Assembly: GCF_030034735.1 (NCBI RefSeq)
Contig: NZ_CP125370.1
Span: forward strand, 5,255,001 to 5,319,000
Direction: 5' to 3'
Length of the DNA stretch: 64,000 nucleotides
DNA from: Paenibacillus sp. RC334
GTDB taxonomy: Bacteria; Bacillota; Bacilli; Paenibacillales; Paenibacillaceae
Shown here: piece after piece, positions 54,462-63,604 of the stretch
How the letters are laid out: the number at the start of each line of letters is the position of its first letter
Numbering within the stretch: position 1 is the first letter of the stretch
Position numbers and translations under genes: made by a program
Notes under the pieces: model-generated
Told to the model about the DNA's origin: nothing
The model's input: only the letters and a program-made list of their open reading frames with translations
Databases searched by the model: none

Positions 54462-55355
54462 TTATCCTCTTGCCGCTACCTGTGGTCTGGCTTCACGCCG
54501 CTCGGAAACGGAGCCCACCAGTTGATTCTCTTCCAGTTTCAATCCCTTTGCGGCTTGGCTTACGGCTGGTTGTCCGGCCAAAGCATACGGAAGACACAGC
54601 GGTACACCTGTACGAGGATCTGTTACGATATCTGCTTCAATACCGAACACCTCGCGCAGCACGTCAGGGGACATGACCTCGGTTGGCGTTCCTACAGCCT
54701 CGGCCTTCCCTTTTTTGATCGCGATCATATGCTGGGCGTACCGGGCTGCATGGTTCAAATCATGCACGACCATGACAATGGTACGTTCGGCCGAAGTGTT
54801 CAAATACTCTAACAAATGCAACACTTCCAATTGATGCGCCATATCCAAAAAGGTAGTCGGTTCATCCAGAAACAAAATATCCGTATCCTGCGCAAGCGCC
54901 ATGGCAATCCATGCACGCTGGCGCTGACCGCCAGAAAGCTGGTCGATCGGGCGATCGTGGAACTCGCTCATTCCTGTCACCTGAATGGCCCACTCTACCA
55001 TTTTACGATCATCTGCTTTCATAGAGCCAAAGCCTTTTTGATAGGGGAAACGTCCGTAAGATACCAGTTCCGTCACAGTCAATCCTTCCGGTGCAGTCGG
55101 ATTTTGCGGCAAAATAGCCAACTGCTTCGCTACCTCCCGGGTGGATTGCTTATGAATGGATTTACCATCGAGCAGAACGCTGCCGCCTTTAGGATTCATG
55201 ATGCGAGCCATCGTCTTCAGAATGGTGGACTTGCCGGAGCCATTTGCGCCCACCAATGCTGTGATTTTCCCTTGCGGTATTTCAACGTTCAGATCCTCCA
55301 CAATCAACCGATCTTCATAAGCAATATCCAGATTAGCCGTTTTCAGACGAAACAT
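54462..55355 (-). CDS. Iron-siderophore ABC transporter ATP-binding protein
   Basis: A FhuC/FecE/YusV-type ATPase of 297 residues: Walker [11 protein letters not shown]-loop [11 protein letters not shown], signature [17 protein letters not shown], Walker [14 protein letters not shown]-switch [12 protein letters not shown] 40-residue tail beyond the usual end (ARPQVAARG) is present. No permease or binding protein gene lies in the window, so it serves an importer encoded elsewhere, as YusV does in B. subtilis. Fur control is predicted from the promoter. Confidence 0.92.
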   Translation of the reverse strand: MFRLKTANLDIAYEDRLIVEDLNVEIPQGKITALVGANGSGKSTILKTMARIMNPKGGSVLLDGKSIHKQSTREVAKQLAILPQNPTAPEGLTVTELVSYGRFPYQKGFGSMKADDRKMVEWAIQVTGMSEFHDRPIDQLSGGQRQRAWIAMALAQDTDILFLDEPTTFLDMAHQLEVLHLLEYLNTSAERTIVMVVHDLNHAARYAQHMIAIKKGKAEAVGTPTEVMSPDVLREVFGIEADIVTDPRTGVPLCLPYALAGQPAVSQAAKGLKLEENQLVGSVSERREARPQVAARG

Positions 55356-55437
55356 TCGGAATCATTCCTTTCCCTTATCTAATATATAGTCACGGGCTTA
55401 ACGCACGATATTCATCAAAACTTCATCCTATCTTTAT

Positions 55438-55466
55438 ATAATAAAGATATTGATAATCATTATCAA
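55438..55466 (-). promoter_or_regulatory. Fur-box promoter of the iron operon
   Basis: On the minus strand TTGATA (55466-55461), a 17-bp spacer and TATTAT (55443-55438) form a promoter. The Fur box TTGATAATCATTATCAA (55450-55466), with perfect 7-1-7 symmetry, covers the -35 and half the spacer, the standard arrangement for iron-dependent repression. Confidence 0.9.
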
Positions 55467-55599
55467 GTGTTAACTGGTTTATTTCCTATATCATACAGTG
55501 CATATCATCCAATATTTCCTCAAAATTTCGAATCACATCTTCCAACCAAGGCAAGGATGCTCATGATTAAACTCAAAACTATATCTACATTGAGACACA
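55467..55599. other. Gap between Fur box and IS element
   Basis: No gene. On the minus strand a 24-codon frame ending at about 55488 reads SLPWLEDVIRNFEEILDDMH and looks like a protein tail, perhaps of a gene cut by the rearrangement that brought the IS. Confidence 0.3.
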
Positions 55600-56823
55600 C
55601 CTGTTGATTAACCACTAAATGGTAGAAAAAAAGCCGTCAACTCGGTAAAATGTTTGTACCTCTACAAACTTAACCGAAAGGTGACGACTCCATGAAAAAG
55701 TCTATCACGATTACATCTATCCTTCAATCCATTCTGACACCAGAAGAAGTGCAAAACGTTGTCAAGGAAGTTGATTATGAAGACAAAGCCCGTAAATTCA
55801 CGGTAACCCACTTACTTCATTACTGGTGTACAGCTGCTTTAGAACAATGGGACGGTTATCGTTCGGGTGTGGATCATGCCAATCGCAGTGGCCTGCCTGT
55901 AGTTCATTATTCTTGTTTTTCTACCAAAGCCGCCGAAGTCCCTTTTGCTCTATTTCAGGAGCTTTTACATCGGGTCATTCACAAGTGTAGCCGAGAAACA
56001 CGCCGAAAACTTACGTTTCCCAAAGAATTACTCCTCATCGATTCAACGACCGTGACGGTGGGAAAAACACGACTCCCCTGGGCTCCTTATCACGGAGAGC
56101 GTTCTGGCATTAAACTTCATGTGGCTTTACGAGCCGAAAACGGGCGACCTCTTCAGGTCGTCGAATCGCTGGGTTCCAAGCATGAGGGCCCTATGAGTGA
56201 AGCGCTGGCTCAGCCAGACTACATTTTGGTGATGGATCGTGCTTATGGAAACTGGAGCGTCTGGATGACTTCAAAAACGTCATTCGGCTTCGCGACAACG
56301 TTCATTTGGAAAGACCTCATGCCCTTTCTCGTCTCCCAAAGACAGATTCATCCGTCATTCGAGATATCACTTGCCAATTGGGGACACCGCAGTGTCGTTC
56401 CAAGCAGCGTCATCGTGTGGTGATGTTTCAAGATTTTGAAGGCCGAGACATCCGAGTCGTGACCGATTTAATGCAGGTCACGGTAGAACAAATCGCACAG
56501 ATGTATAAAGCTCGATGGCAGATTGAGGTTTTTTTTCGTTGGATCAAGCAACATTTGAATATTCCAACGCTGTTTGGTACGACCTAAAATGCGGTCTATG
56601 GGCAACTGTTCTGCGCGCTCATCGTCTATGTCCTGCTCAAATGGCTATTTGATGCTGCTCAAACGACGTGGCCCAAACACGCCATTCTTTCCTTTGCCAG
56701 ATTTTCCCGACTTTCCCTTCTTCACAAACTGCCTGGTGAATGGCTAATTCTAATTCAACGCATTCTTCTCCAGAGTACTTCTAGTTTTATGAATTAAATT
56801 ACTTATTATGGTTAATCAACAGG
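55600..56823 (+). mobile_element. IS4-type insertion sequence, inactivated
   Basis: About 1224 bp bounded by 15-bp perfect terminal inverted repeats: CCTGTTGATTAACCA at 55600-55614 and TGGTTAATCAACAGG at 56809-56823. It contains one broken transposase gene. I saw no clear target duplication: the flanks (ACACA and GCGTG) differ, and the flanking genes do not continue across, so an end was probably rearranged after insertion. Confidence 0.8.
55692..56797 (+). pseudogene. IS4 family transposase with frameshift and stop
   Basis: A DDE transposase of the IS4 type. D1 is in LLLIDSTTVTVGKT, D2 in ILVMDRAYG, and E in the YKARWQIEVFFRWIKQHL (Y-2-R-3-E-6-K) signature. The frame breaks at 56249-56251, where AAA should be AAAA, and again at a TAA (56585-56587) just before NAVYGQL; the C-terminus continues to 56797. 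The full product would be about 368 residues. AACCGAAAGGTGACGACTCC precedes the ATG. Confidence 0.88.
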
Positions 56824-57165
56824 CGTGGAACTGAATCGAATGTATAGTGGAGATACAAGAAATTCACAACAAAGAACTCCCCGTAATACTCATCTGTGGG
56901 GCGGCTAGAGACACGGTAGTTATAGTAGATAGGGATTTGCCCCGTACTGCGGGGAAAGGTCACGGGAAGTTTGGATGAGGGGTTCACATTACCAAACAAT
57001 ATATCGGAAACGGCTCTGCCCGCTTCAATACCGCTGTGCTAGGCGTATAACATGGCTTTGGCGTAAATAGACGGGCCTTCAAGGGCAAGGGGAAGGCCCG
57101 CGCATACTACGGCTACAATGTTTTTATTAAAACGGCGTATTTCTTCCAGTAGCCTTATACGCTAC
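56824..57165 (-). pseudogene. C-terminal remnant of a glycoside hydrolase family 3 enzyme
   Basis: Minus-strand translation gives RRFNKNIVAVVCAGLPLALE, a TAG in place of the expected tryptophan codon (LYA-stop-HSGIEAGRAVSDILFG), then GNVNPSSKLPVTFPRSTGQI and PIYYNYRVSSRPTDEYYGEF. This is the C-terminal part of the second catalytic domain of GH3 beta-glucosidases. The gene is truncated on both sides; its 3' end abuts the IS terminal repeat. The expected PLYPFGYGLSY continuation is not found on the other side of the IS. Confidence 0.8.
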
Positions 57166-57342
57166 GGGCTTCGCCATACATGTTCTGCTCCGCTGTCACG
57201 GCCACTAACCATTGTCTTTTGAATATCAAGGTCAAAATTCGTCAAATATTCCTTTCATAAATTAACCCTTCCTTCATGTTTGACAACACTCATCCGCATT
57301 TGTAAAATGCCCTCGCCTAGCGCACACATGCTTTGGTTTATT

Positions 57343-58368
57343 TTAAGATTCCAAAGCATCTTTAAGAAATTGAAGTGAATCATGACGAAATGCACTTGTT
57401 TTTGATTCGTCTATATGATGAAAAGTAACATCATCAATATTTGGAATATTTGATGTATCATAAACATAGCAAGAAGATAAGCCAAACGTATCCAGCAGAG
57501 CTATCAGTCTTGAATCCATTGATTTGGGGTCTTGTGGATTATCAGATACCGGGAAAACCAAAAATGGAACCTTATATAAAATGGCAAAAACAGCCCCATG
57601 AAAAGCACTAGTAATAAAATACTTAGCGTGTTTTATGTACCCTACAAATTCCTTCGGACCAAACGTAGCTGCTCCAGCAGTTGCAAGAGATATAATCTCG
57701 TATCCGTACTTTTGTGAAAGTGCTTCAGCATATTCCTGAACCCCTGTATCTCGTAAATCATAAGTGAGTATATAGGCTTTTTCTGGCGGAGTAGCAGCTA
57801 TATCATCCCATTCGGATTTATCAAGAAGCATTACAGGATCCAATACATGAGTAACCTCTCCATTTTTCATCGTTTTCACAAAAGGGATTGCACTTTTTTC
57901 ACGAACAGAAACAAAGTCTAAGGAATTAACGTGTGGAGCAAGGATATTTTTTCGATCGGGCTCTATTTCTGCTCCTCCCATGCTTGCTGCGTATGCAGTT
58001 TTCGTTTTTGATGCTGGAACAAAAGAAAGTGCCATACAGGGTAAAATGTCATCGGAAATAACCCATGGTAAACCCCATATTTGGTCGCTACCGCAAACAA
58101 AAATATCGTAATCATCAACACATTCTGCAATATCAGATACTGTATATAAGCGTTCGCTGTGGGGAATGCTTTCGGAAAAAGTCCTAAAATGTTCAGCACT
58201 TTTAGCACTTTCATATGCTTGTAAGGTGTATTCGTTTAGCCACTTGAATGTAATTTGCTCACAATGAAATCCTAACTTAGCTATAGCTTTTTGCAGTGCA
58301 TAAGCTCCAAGTTGGCCACCGTAATTATAGTTTTTGTAATAAAGAGTAATAATTCCAACTCTTTTCAT
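57343..58368 (-). CDS. Polysaccharide pyruvyl transferase family protein
   Basis: About 341 residues of the family that adds ketal-linked pyruvate to sugars (CsaB, AmsJ). Typical parts: VGIITLYYKNYNYGGQLGAY at the N-terminus, IFVCGSDQIWG, and the C-terminal FITSAFHGAVFAILYKVPFL. The start at 58368 follows GGAGATT. The same direction as the ABC and glycosyltransferase genes upstream suggests surface or secreted glycan modification. SLH domains bind pyruvylated polymers, but that work is usually done by CsaB, which is not obviously this gene. Confidence 0.87.
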   Translation of the reverse strand: MKRVGIITLYYKNYNYGGQLGAYALQKAIAKLGFHCEQITFKWLNEYTLQAYESAKSAEHFRTFSESIPHSERLYTVSDIAECVDDYDIFVCGSDQIWGLPWVISDDILPCMALSFVPASKTKTAYAASMGGAEIEPDRKNILAPHVNSLDFVSVREKSAIPFVKTMKNGEVTHVLDPVMLLDKSEWDDIAATPPEKAYILTYDLRDTGVQEYAEALSQKYGYEIISLATAGAATFGPKEFVGYIKHAKYFITSAFHGAVFAILYKVPFLVFPVSDNPQDPKSMDSRLIALLDTFGLSSCYVYDTSNIPNIDDVTFHHIDESKTSAFRHDSLQFLKDALES

Positions 58369-58462
58369 AATAATCTCCATTCCGACTAAGTCGGCACAAA
58401 CAGGAATGAAAGAAAAGTGCCGAAAAGTCTACATAAATTTGAATTTTGCAACAGTATAGCGT

Positions 58463-58507
58463 AATAAATCATCCTAAAATGATTTATTTGACTATCCAAT
58501 TAGCTCA
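58463..58507. repeat. Inverted repeat plus direct repeat copy 1
   Basis: AATAAATCAT and ATGATTTATT (58463-58488) form a 10-bp hairpin without a U-run. Directly after it GACTATCCAATTAGCTCA (58490-58507) recurs with one mismatch at 62149-62166, so the two copies bracket the three ABC genes and the glycosyltransferase. Confidence 0.6.
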
Positions 58508-58598
58508 AAAACCGCCGTTTTTGCATCCATCTCACTAACACAAGTTATTTTTGAACAGTTCATAAATCCTTCGCTTAGTTTTATTATTTATATTCTTA

Positions 58599-59570
58599 CT
58601 ATTTATACAAACTTTTCAAAATATCTTCCAGCGACGATTCTCGTACCCGAATATCCACCACATTATACCGGGAAGCAACATAGCTGATAGCTTCTCCCGT
58701 TCGCATTTGATTATGAAGGATTTTATAGAAATGTTTTTGCGTTTCGACTCTTTGCAATTGAAAATGTTCGTGAATTATTGGTGGTATAGACTGATCGAAC
58801 TCAACCTCTAAAATATACTCGGTTTCTTTATATTTTTCGTGGAAATCAATTTGTTCACCATCAAATAATAGTTTTCCCTTGTCGATTAACACGAGTCTTT
58901 GAGCCACTTCTTCAATATCTTTAGTATCGTGCGTGGTAAGTAGAATAGTGGTATTCTCCTCTTTGTTAATTTGTTTCAAAAATTCCTGAACTCTATCTTT
59001 AACAAGCACGTCTAAACCTATGGTTGGCTCATCAAGGAAAACTACTTGAGGTTGATGCAAAAAGCATAATGCCAAATTAGCCCGCATACGTTGCCCCAAG
59101 CTTAACTGTCTCACAGCCTGAGATAAAAAATCACCCATATCCAGCATTTCAATAAGTCTATCTCGCTGACGTTTATAATCCTGGGGCTTGATTTTGTACA
59201 TAATCTTAAACATTTCAAAAGTATCACGCACAGGTAAATCCCATAGCATTTGAGAACGTTGCCCAAACAATACCCCAATTTTAAGGGCGTTCATTGTTCG
59301 GTTCTTGCAAGGATCATGGCCAAACACACGCACTGTACCCGAACTAGGAGTAAGGATACCCGTAAGCATTTTAATTGTTGTAGATTTACCTGCACCATTT
59401 GGACCTATAAAGCCCACCATCTCTCCTTGTTCGACGGTAAAATTGATATTTCTCACAGCGCATTTTTTTGTATAGCGAGGTCTAATAAATTCTGCAAAAA
59501 CGGAACGATTGCTTTCACGATTGCGGATTTTATAATCCTTAGTCACATTTGATAATTCTATTTGTGGCAT
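58599..59570 (-). CDS. ABC-2 type exporter ATP-binding protein
   Basis: About 323 residues: Walker A GPNGAGKST, Q-loop FGQRSQMLWDLP, signature LSLGQRMRANLALCFLHQP, Walker B VVFLDEPTIGLD, and the C-terminal extension common in exporters. The FGQRSQMLWDLPVRDTF stretch is typical for the subfamily that pairs with DUF990-type permeases, annotated in databases as viologen or daunorubicin exporters. The start at 59570 follows AGGAGGTGGG. Two permease genes lie directly upstream. Confidence 0.92.
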   Translation of the reverse strand: MPQIELSNVTKDYKIRNRESNRSVFAEFIRPRYTKKCAVRNINFTVEQGEMVGFIGPNGAGKSTTIKMLTGILTPSSGTVRVFGHDPCKNRTMNALKIGVLFGQRSQMLWDLPVRDTFEMFKIMYKIKPQDYKRQRDRLIEMLDMGDFLSQAVRQLSLGQRMRANLALCFLHQPQVVFLDEPTIGLDVLVKDRVQEFLKQINKEENTTILLTTHDTKDIEEVAQRLVLIDKGKLLFDGEQIDFHEKYKETEYILEVEFDQSIPPIIHEHFQLQRVETQKHFYKILHNQMRTGEAISYVASRYNVVDIRVRESSLEDILKSLYK

Positions 59571-59604
59571 AAGCCCACCTCCTACAATGAACATAATTTA
59601 AGTT

Positions 59605-60393
59605 TCACGTACCTGCACTTTCATACTTGCTACTTAAAACCTGCCAACACAAAGCAGTAATCCCAACCAACAAAACAGCAACGATTGGTGCCAGCCACAT
59701 AGTTATTTGCGGCATTATACCATCTTCTTTTCCAAGCAAAACTTGAATGGGATAGTAACTGGTAAACCCAAAGGGCAGTATTGTTGTAAATACAAATACA
59801 ATAGCACGCGGATAAATGGTAATAGGATACTGAGTAAAACCCCGCACTTCCGAATAAAACATGCTCGTAGGTGACTTAGAACGAGTCCGGATCGCAGGCA
59901 TGTCGCATATAAGCATCATACAAGCATTAATAACCGCCCCACTGATAATGACTATTACAAACCAAAGCCAATGTAATACAGTCCAAGAGATACCAAGTTG
60001 CGCAATGCTATACACCAAAACCCCTATCGATAATGAAATATGCGAAATAAATCCGGCATTATATGTGGTAGCCATTACATAAAAAAATGGTGACATTGGG
60101 CGAGTATACGCCTCATCGAGTTGACCATTTATAGCCATATTAGGGAAACCTCTGCACATATGCGTAGTGAAAGATGCCCCCAAAGCATATGTCAATAACC
60201 ATACGGCATACATAAAAATGATTTCCGTTGACTCCCAGCCAGCCAATGAACCAAAATTCCACACCATTAAAAACAACATTAGTATTGAAATACTATAGCT
60301 AAACCATTGTGCAACAATACCGCCTAAAAACGCTCCAAGGTATTCAAAACTTGATCGATACACATATTTAATAATTGTAAAAAACACTCGCAA
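59605..60393 (-). CDS. ABC-2 family transporter permease (DUF990-like)
   Basis: 262 residues with six membrane segments. The GFPNMAINGQLDEAYTRPMSP loop (a substrate-gate motif GxLDxxLxRP) and the C-terminal FVFTTILPFGFTSYYPIQVL are typical of this permease class. It starts 12 bp before the end of its neighbour's unit and is followed by the ATPase gene, making an operon permease-permease-ATPase. Substrate unknown. Confidence 0.88.
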   Translation of the reverse strand: MRVFFTIIKYVYRSSFEYLGAFLGGIVAQWFSYSISILMLFLMVWNFGSLAGWESTEIIFMYAVWLLTYALGASFTTHMCRGFPNMAINGQLDEAYTRPMSPFFYVMATTYNAGFISHISLSIGVLVYSIAQLGISWTVLHWLWFVIVIISGAVINACMMLICDMPAIRTRSKSPTSMFYSEVRGFTQYPITIYPRAIVFVFTTILPFGFTSYYPIQVLLGKEDGIMPQITMWLAPIVAVLLVGITALCWQVLSSKYESAGT

Positions 60394-60405
60394 CGTATGC
60401 AGAAT

Positions 60406-61206
60406 TTATCCCCCCTGGACTACAATTTTATATTGAACCCTACTCCAAACAAATCGCTCTAAGGCAAACAGTAATGCAATCCAAAATACTTGCATTACTA
60501 GAAGCGTAACTATACCATCACCACGTATACGCCCCAAGTAAATTTCCATAGGAATAAATAAGGAGAATTGGAAAGGTAAAACATCGCTCACGGCTCTTAA
60601 CCAATCGGGGTAAAACCATAGTGGCAAGACTGTGCCACCAAACAACATAAACAATGCCCCTTTGTACAAGCGAATATACCAAAAACCCATAAGCCAAAAG
60701 ACTGAATAGCTGATTATCAGGTCAATTAAAATATATATGATTCCCCCCATTATTGCGGCTAAAATAAAAATTCCAAAAGTTACTGCGGATACGGGGGGTA
60801 AAATTCCGATTAACACGGTAGCTGCAATAAAAATAGGAAGGGAACTTGTAAACGTACTTACAACTGCCTTTGAATGCAAGCCCATCAAAAGTTGAAAATG
60901 ATACGAACATGGCCTTGTAAGAGCGTGAGAAATATCCCCGGAATGGATATCTTTTCCAATAGATTCGCTAAATGTCGATGTTGTCCACACCATAAGAATA
61001 TCCATTACCACAAAATAGGTTATAGTTTCAATTAATGTAGAATCTCCGCCATTTCCTGTCTCATATAAAGCCATCCACAATGCATAACGCACCCCCAACA
61101 TAAACAATGCTGAAGTTACCCCCGCAAAAATATTGGTGCGATAGGTTGTAAACTGACGAATACCTTTAGCAATTGTGATGCAGTATAAATTAAATGCATT
61201 TCTCAC
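60406..61206 (-). CDS. ABC-2 family transporter permease (DUF990-like)
   Basis: 266 residues, six membrane segments, paralogous to the permease at 59605. It has the corresponding loop KDIHSGDISHALTRPCSYHF and PLWFYPDWLRAVSDVLPFQF. The two permeases probably form a heterodimer. The glycosyltransferase gene upstream ends 21 bp before this start. Confidence 0.88.
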   Translation of the reverse strand: MRNAFNLYCITIAKGIRQFTTYRTNIFAGVTSALFMLGVRYALWMALYETGNGGDSTLIETITYFVVMDILMVWTTSTFSESIGKDIHSGDISHALTRPCSYHFQLLMGLHSKAVVSTFTSSLPIFIAATVLIGILPPVSAVTFGIFILAAIMGGIIYILIDLIISYSVFWLMGFWYIRLYKGALFMLFGGTVLPLWFYPDWLRAVSDVLPFQFSLFIPMEIYLGRIRGDGIVTLLVMQVFWIALLFALERFVWSRVQYKIVVQGG

Positions 61207-61227
61207 GCAGGACGCACCTCTTTTTTT

Positions 61228-62121
61228 CTACATGCTGATTTGTAGTAAAGTATCTCTAAATTTTTCTCTATCTTGCTTATCCCAGCTTTCTAACATACGT
61301 GCTATCTCATTCCATTTCGAATAACATTCATATTTAGGTGCAGGAGAATATTCAACTCTAAATAATTCAGAATTAATATTAAATTTATTGTTATTTTTAT
61401 TTAAGTAGTCTAAAGCCCGCCTTAGCTCGTCACCATAAAAAGGGTAAAAATCATCCTCCCATTCTCCATTAGATTCTTGTTTAAGTTTTTTTTGGGTTCT
61501 ATTAATATACGAGCCTGTCCATTTGAAATGATGAACTTGGCAGATAATTTCATTTGTTATTAGATGATCTTCAGCAATAACTGCATGGCTGCCTTCACTC
61601 AACGTTATGTGTCCTTTACATGCGGTTATTTTATATGGCCATGAATCGGCAATAGGAAAAGCAAAAAACCCACACATAGGAAATTGTTCCCAAATTGATT
61701 TATCATAATTTATTAATGGTAAATCTCCATCTTGTGCAAATCTATCTAATAAACAGCCTGAAATATAATCAACGTTGTCATTTTTAGAATTAATTATTTT
61801 TTTGATATCATTTGGATAAATTTGAAATTCATCTGAATCAGCAACAATAAACCAATCATCACTATATTTATTTATTGTTTCATTTATCAACGATGTTGTT
61901 ATTCCACCGCTCCAATTTCCTGTATATATTTTTTCGGGAGTTATGCCTTGCTCTCGAAATACTAACAGTTTTTCATCGATTAGATGAAGCATATTCTCAG
62001 GTAGATGTAAAATTATATGAAAAGAATCAACTCCTATTTTTTTGTAGTGGTCTATAAAAAATGGGAATAACTCTAAATCTGGTGAAAAAACGGAACATAG
62101 TCTAAGAATTTGTTTCTTCAT
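61228..62121 (-). CDS. Glycosyltransferase family 2-like protein
   Basis: 297 residues, cytoplasmic. The motif WFIVADSDEFQIYP carries the D-x-D metal-binding site, and CQVHHFKWTGSYINR is typical of the GT2/GT92-like group (Glyco_tranf_2_4). AT-rich, like the ABC genes that follow. The combination suggests that the exporter carries a glycosylated or sugar-containing product. The start ATG is the first; the following residues MKKQILRLCSVFSPDLELF fit the family. Confidence 0.8.
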   Translation of the reverse strand: MKKQILRLCSVFSPDLELFPFFIDHYKKIGVDSFHIILHLPENMLHLIDEKLLVFREQGITPEKIYTGNWSGGITTSLINETINKYSDDWFIVADSDEFQIYPNDIKKIINSKNDNVDYISGCLLDRFAQDGDLPLINYDKSIWEQFPMCGFFAFPIADSWPYKITACKGHITLSEGSHAVIAEDHLITNEIICQVHHFKWTGSYINRTQKKLKQESNGEWEDDFYPFYGDELRRALDYLNKNNNKFNINSELFRVEYSPAPKYECYSKWNEIARMLESWDKQDREKFRDTLLQISM

Positions 62122-62148
62122 TACCTACCTACCTTCTAATTATTTTAT

Positions 62149-62166
62149 GACTATCTAATTAGCTCA
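62149..62166. repeat. Direct repeat copy 2
   Basis: GACTATCTAATTAGCTCA, 17 of 18 bases identical to 58490-58507. It lies 27 bp upstream of the glycosyltransferase start. Confidence 0.6.
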
Positions 62167-62218
62167 TAATGATGACACGCACGCCACTTGTGAAGTGGTT
62201 TTGGTAATATACCTAACA

Positions 62219-62776
62219 TCAGACGATAAGCGAGGCATAAGTGAGCTGGTTCTCAAGGATAAAGGCCAACTCATAGAAAATTCCCATATCGTCATTATCT
62301 GTGGATGGAATAAATTCATCATTTGAAACACTTCTTGTATATCCCAAATTCAGCATTATTTCTTTCATTTCCCCTATAAAGCGCTTATTTAAAAGTAAAT
62401 CAATATCACCAATACCCCTCAATAAATATCATCATACAACAATTTTGAAAGAGCAACTCCTTTCATTAATACTACAGGTATTTTTTGATCTTCAGCACAT
62501 CTAGCTAGCCTATCCAGTTCGTTTAAGTACAACTGTCCTTCCTCTATTAGCTTACTTACTTTGTTACCAAATTTTTCCTAACACCAACCGATAATAGCTC
62601 TCTAAGATAGTTATATGGTACTAGAAACATCTTCTGATTTGTGCTCTATCAAAAAATGATTCCCAGTCTATATCGACGTAATTTTGTATGTTTATTCCTT
62701 CGGGAGAGTCAATATTATGTGCTATCTCAATAAGAAGCTTATCTTCGTTACATAAACTACTAAGAACTGAACTCAT
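62219..62776 (-). pseudogene. Nucleotidyltransferase family (NTP_transf_5) pseudogene
   Basis: From the ATG at 62776 the frame reads MSSVLSSLCNEDKLLIEIAH to a stop near 62625; further fragments in shifting frames give LNELDRLARCAEDQKIPVVL with MKGVALSKLLYDD and then, after a lost T near 62420, RGIGDIDLLLNKRFIGEMKE. KG-x-ALxxxLY and GDIDLL are the family's signature. At least three stops or shifts are present, more than sequencing error would explain. Such proteins occur in lasso peptide and other peptide-modification clusters. Confidence 0.7.
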
Positions 62777-63021
62777 GAAATCCCATCTCTTTATCAAGTT
62801 TATTGTTAATAACAATATTAATTAATTAACCTATTACCGTAACCTTTTCTTATATTATATTTACAAATTTTGAAAATGCAACATATTTCCTTGATTAATA
62901 CTGTTAAAATTTATGACTTTAAGCATATTTTCAGGTGAATTCGTCGATATAAAGGCGACTTACCCCATCGGATAATCTGTCTTTTTTCCTAGACAGGTTG
63001 CTTATCACATGCAGACAGATC

Positions 63022-63470
63022 TTAAATAGCTTGAACTTCTGGCCAAAGTTCAGCTTTTACTGTCCACCCATGTGTAATTGGCGTATCATAACCAGGCTCA
63101 AGAGCAAACTGGTTAACGTTTGCTGCACACCTTCCATTATGGCTTCAATATCACTTACCTCTGTTTCGAGTGGGGCCGATAAGTCAAGAGAGAACCCTTT
63201 AGGTGTAGCTCCCATAGCTAAAACATTACCGCATGTACATGCTGCTGCCCATCTTCCATAAAACTTAAATTTTCTTCCAGAGTTAACTTTCTTTTAATGT
63301 ATGAGGGATGATCAATCGAGTTAGACAAGGTATGGTGCACTCGGATCCCCAGTAAATTCAGAAAGGTTTAAAATAATACAGCCATCAAATTTCTCAATTT
63401 TGGCTGTAGAGGCATACTTCCCCAAGACATTTCGGATAAACGATTTTTCCTCTAATTGTTTCAATTGCAT
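63022..63470 (-). pseudogene. AIR synthase (PurM)-related pseudogene
   Basis: The first 49 codons (ATG 63470 after AGGAGTG) read MQLKQLEEKSFIRNVLGKYA to ...GDPSAPYLV and stop; similarity continues in other frames as SNSIDHPSYIKRKLTLEENL, then KFYGRWAAACTCGNVLAMGA and TPKGFSLDLSAPLETEVSDI. The LAMGA-x-P-x-G stretch is typical of PurM/ThiL-fold N-terminal domains. One break is a run of four A (63260-63263, plus strand) that should be five. A last piece ends ELWPEVQAI at 63022. Identity is tentative. Confidence 0.4.
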
Positions 63471-63548
63471 TTTAATTAATCACTCCTTATAGAATGTGTA
63501 CCCAAGGTTTTTATGCCTCATGGGTATCTTGAGAGTGAATTATAGTTA

Positions 63549-63574
63549 CTAGACTATTGACTTGTCAATACTAG
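63549..63574. promoter_or_regulatory. Palindrome upstream of the DUF4269 gene
   Basis: TATTGAC-TT-GTCAATA is a perfect inverted repeat flanked by CTAG on both sides; a further GTCAAT half-site follows at 63574. It could be an operator between the divergent genes. Confidence 0.45.
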
Positions 63575-63604
63575 TCAATTATGTTTATATTACTTACTTA
63601 ACAT

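Noticed and set aside
63321..63470. 49-residue ORF with good ribosome binding site as lasso or other RiPP precursor
   Set aside because: Conserved-looking sequence continues beyond the stop in other frames into a PurM-like LAMGA motif, no leader motif of known RiPP classes is present, and no maturation enzymes lie next to it.
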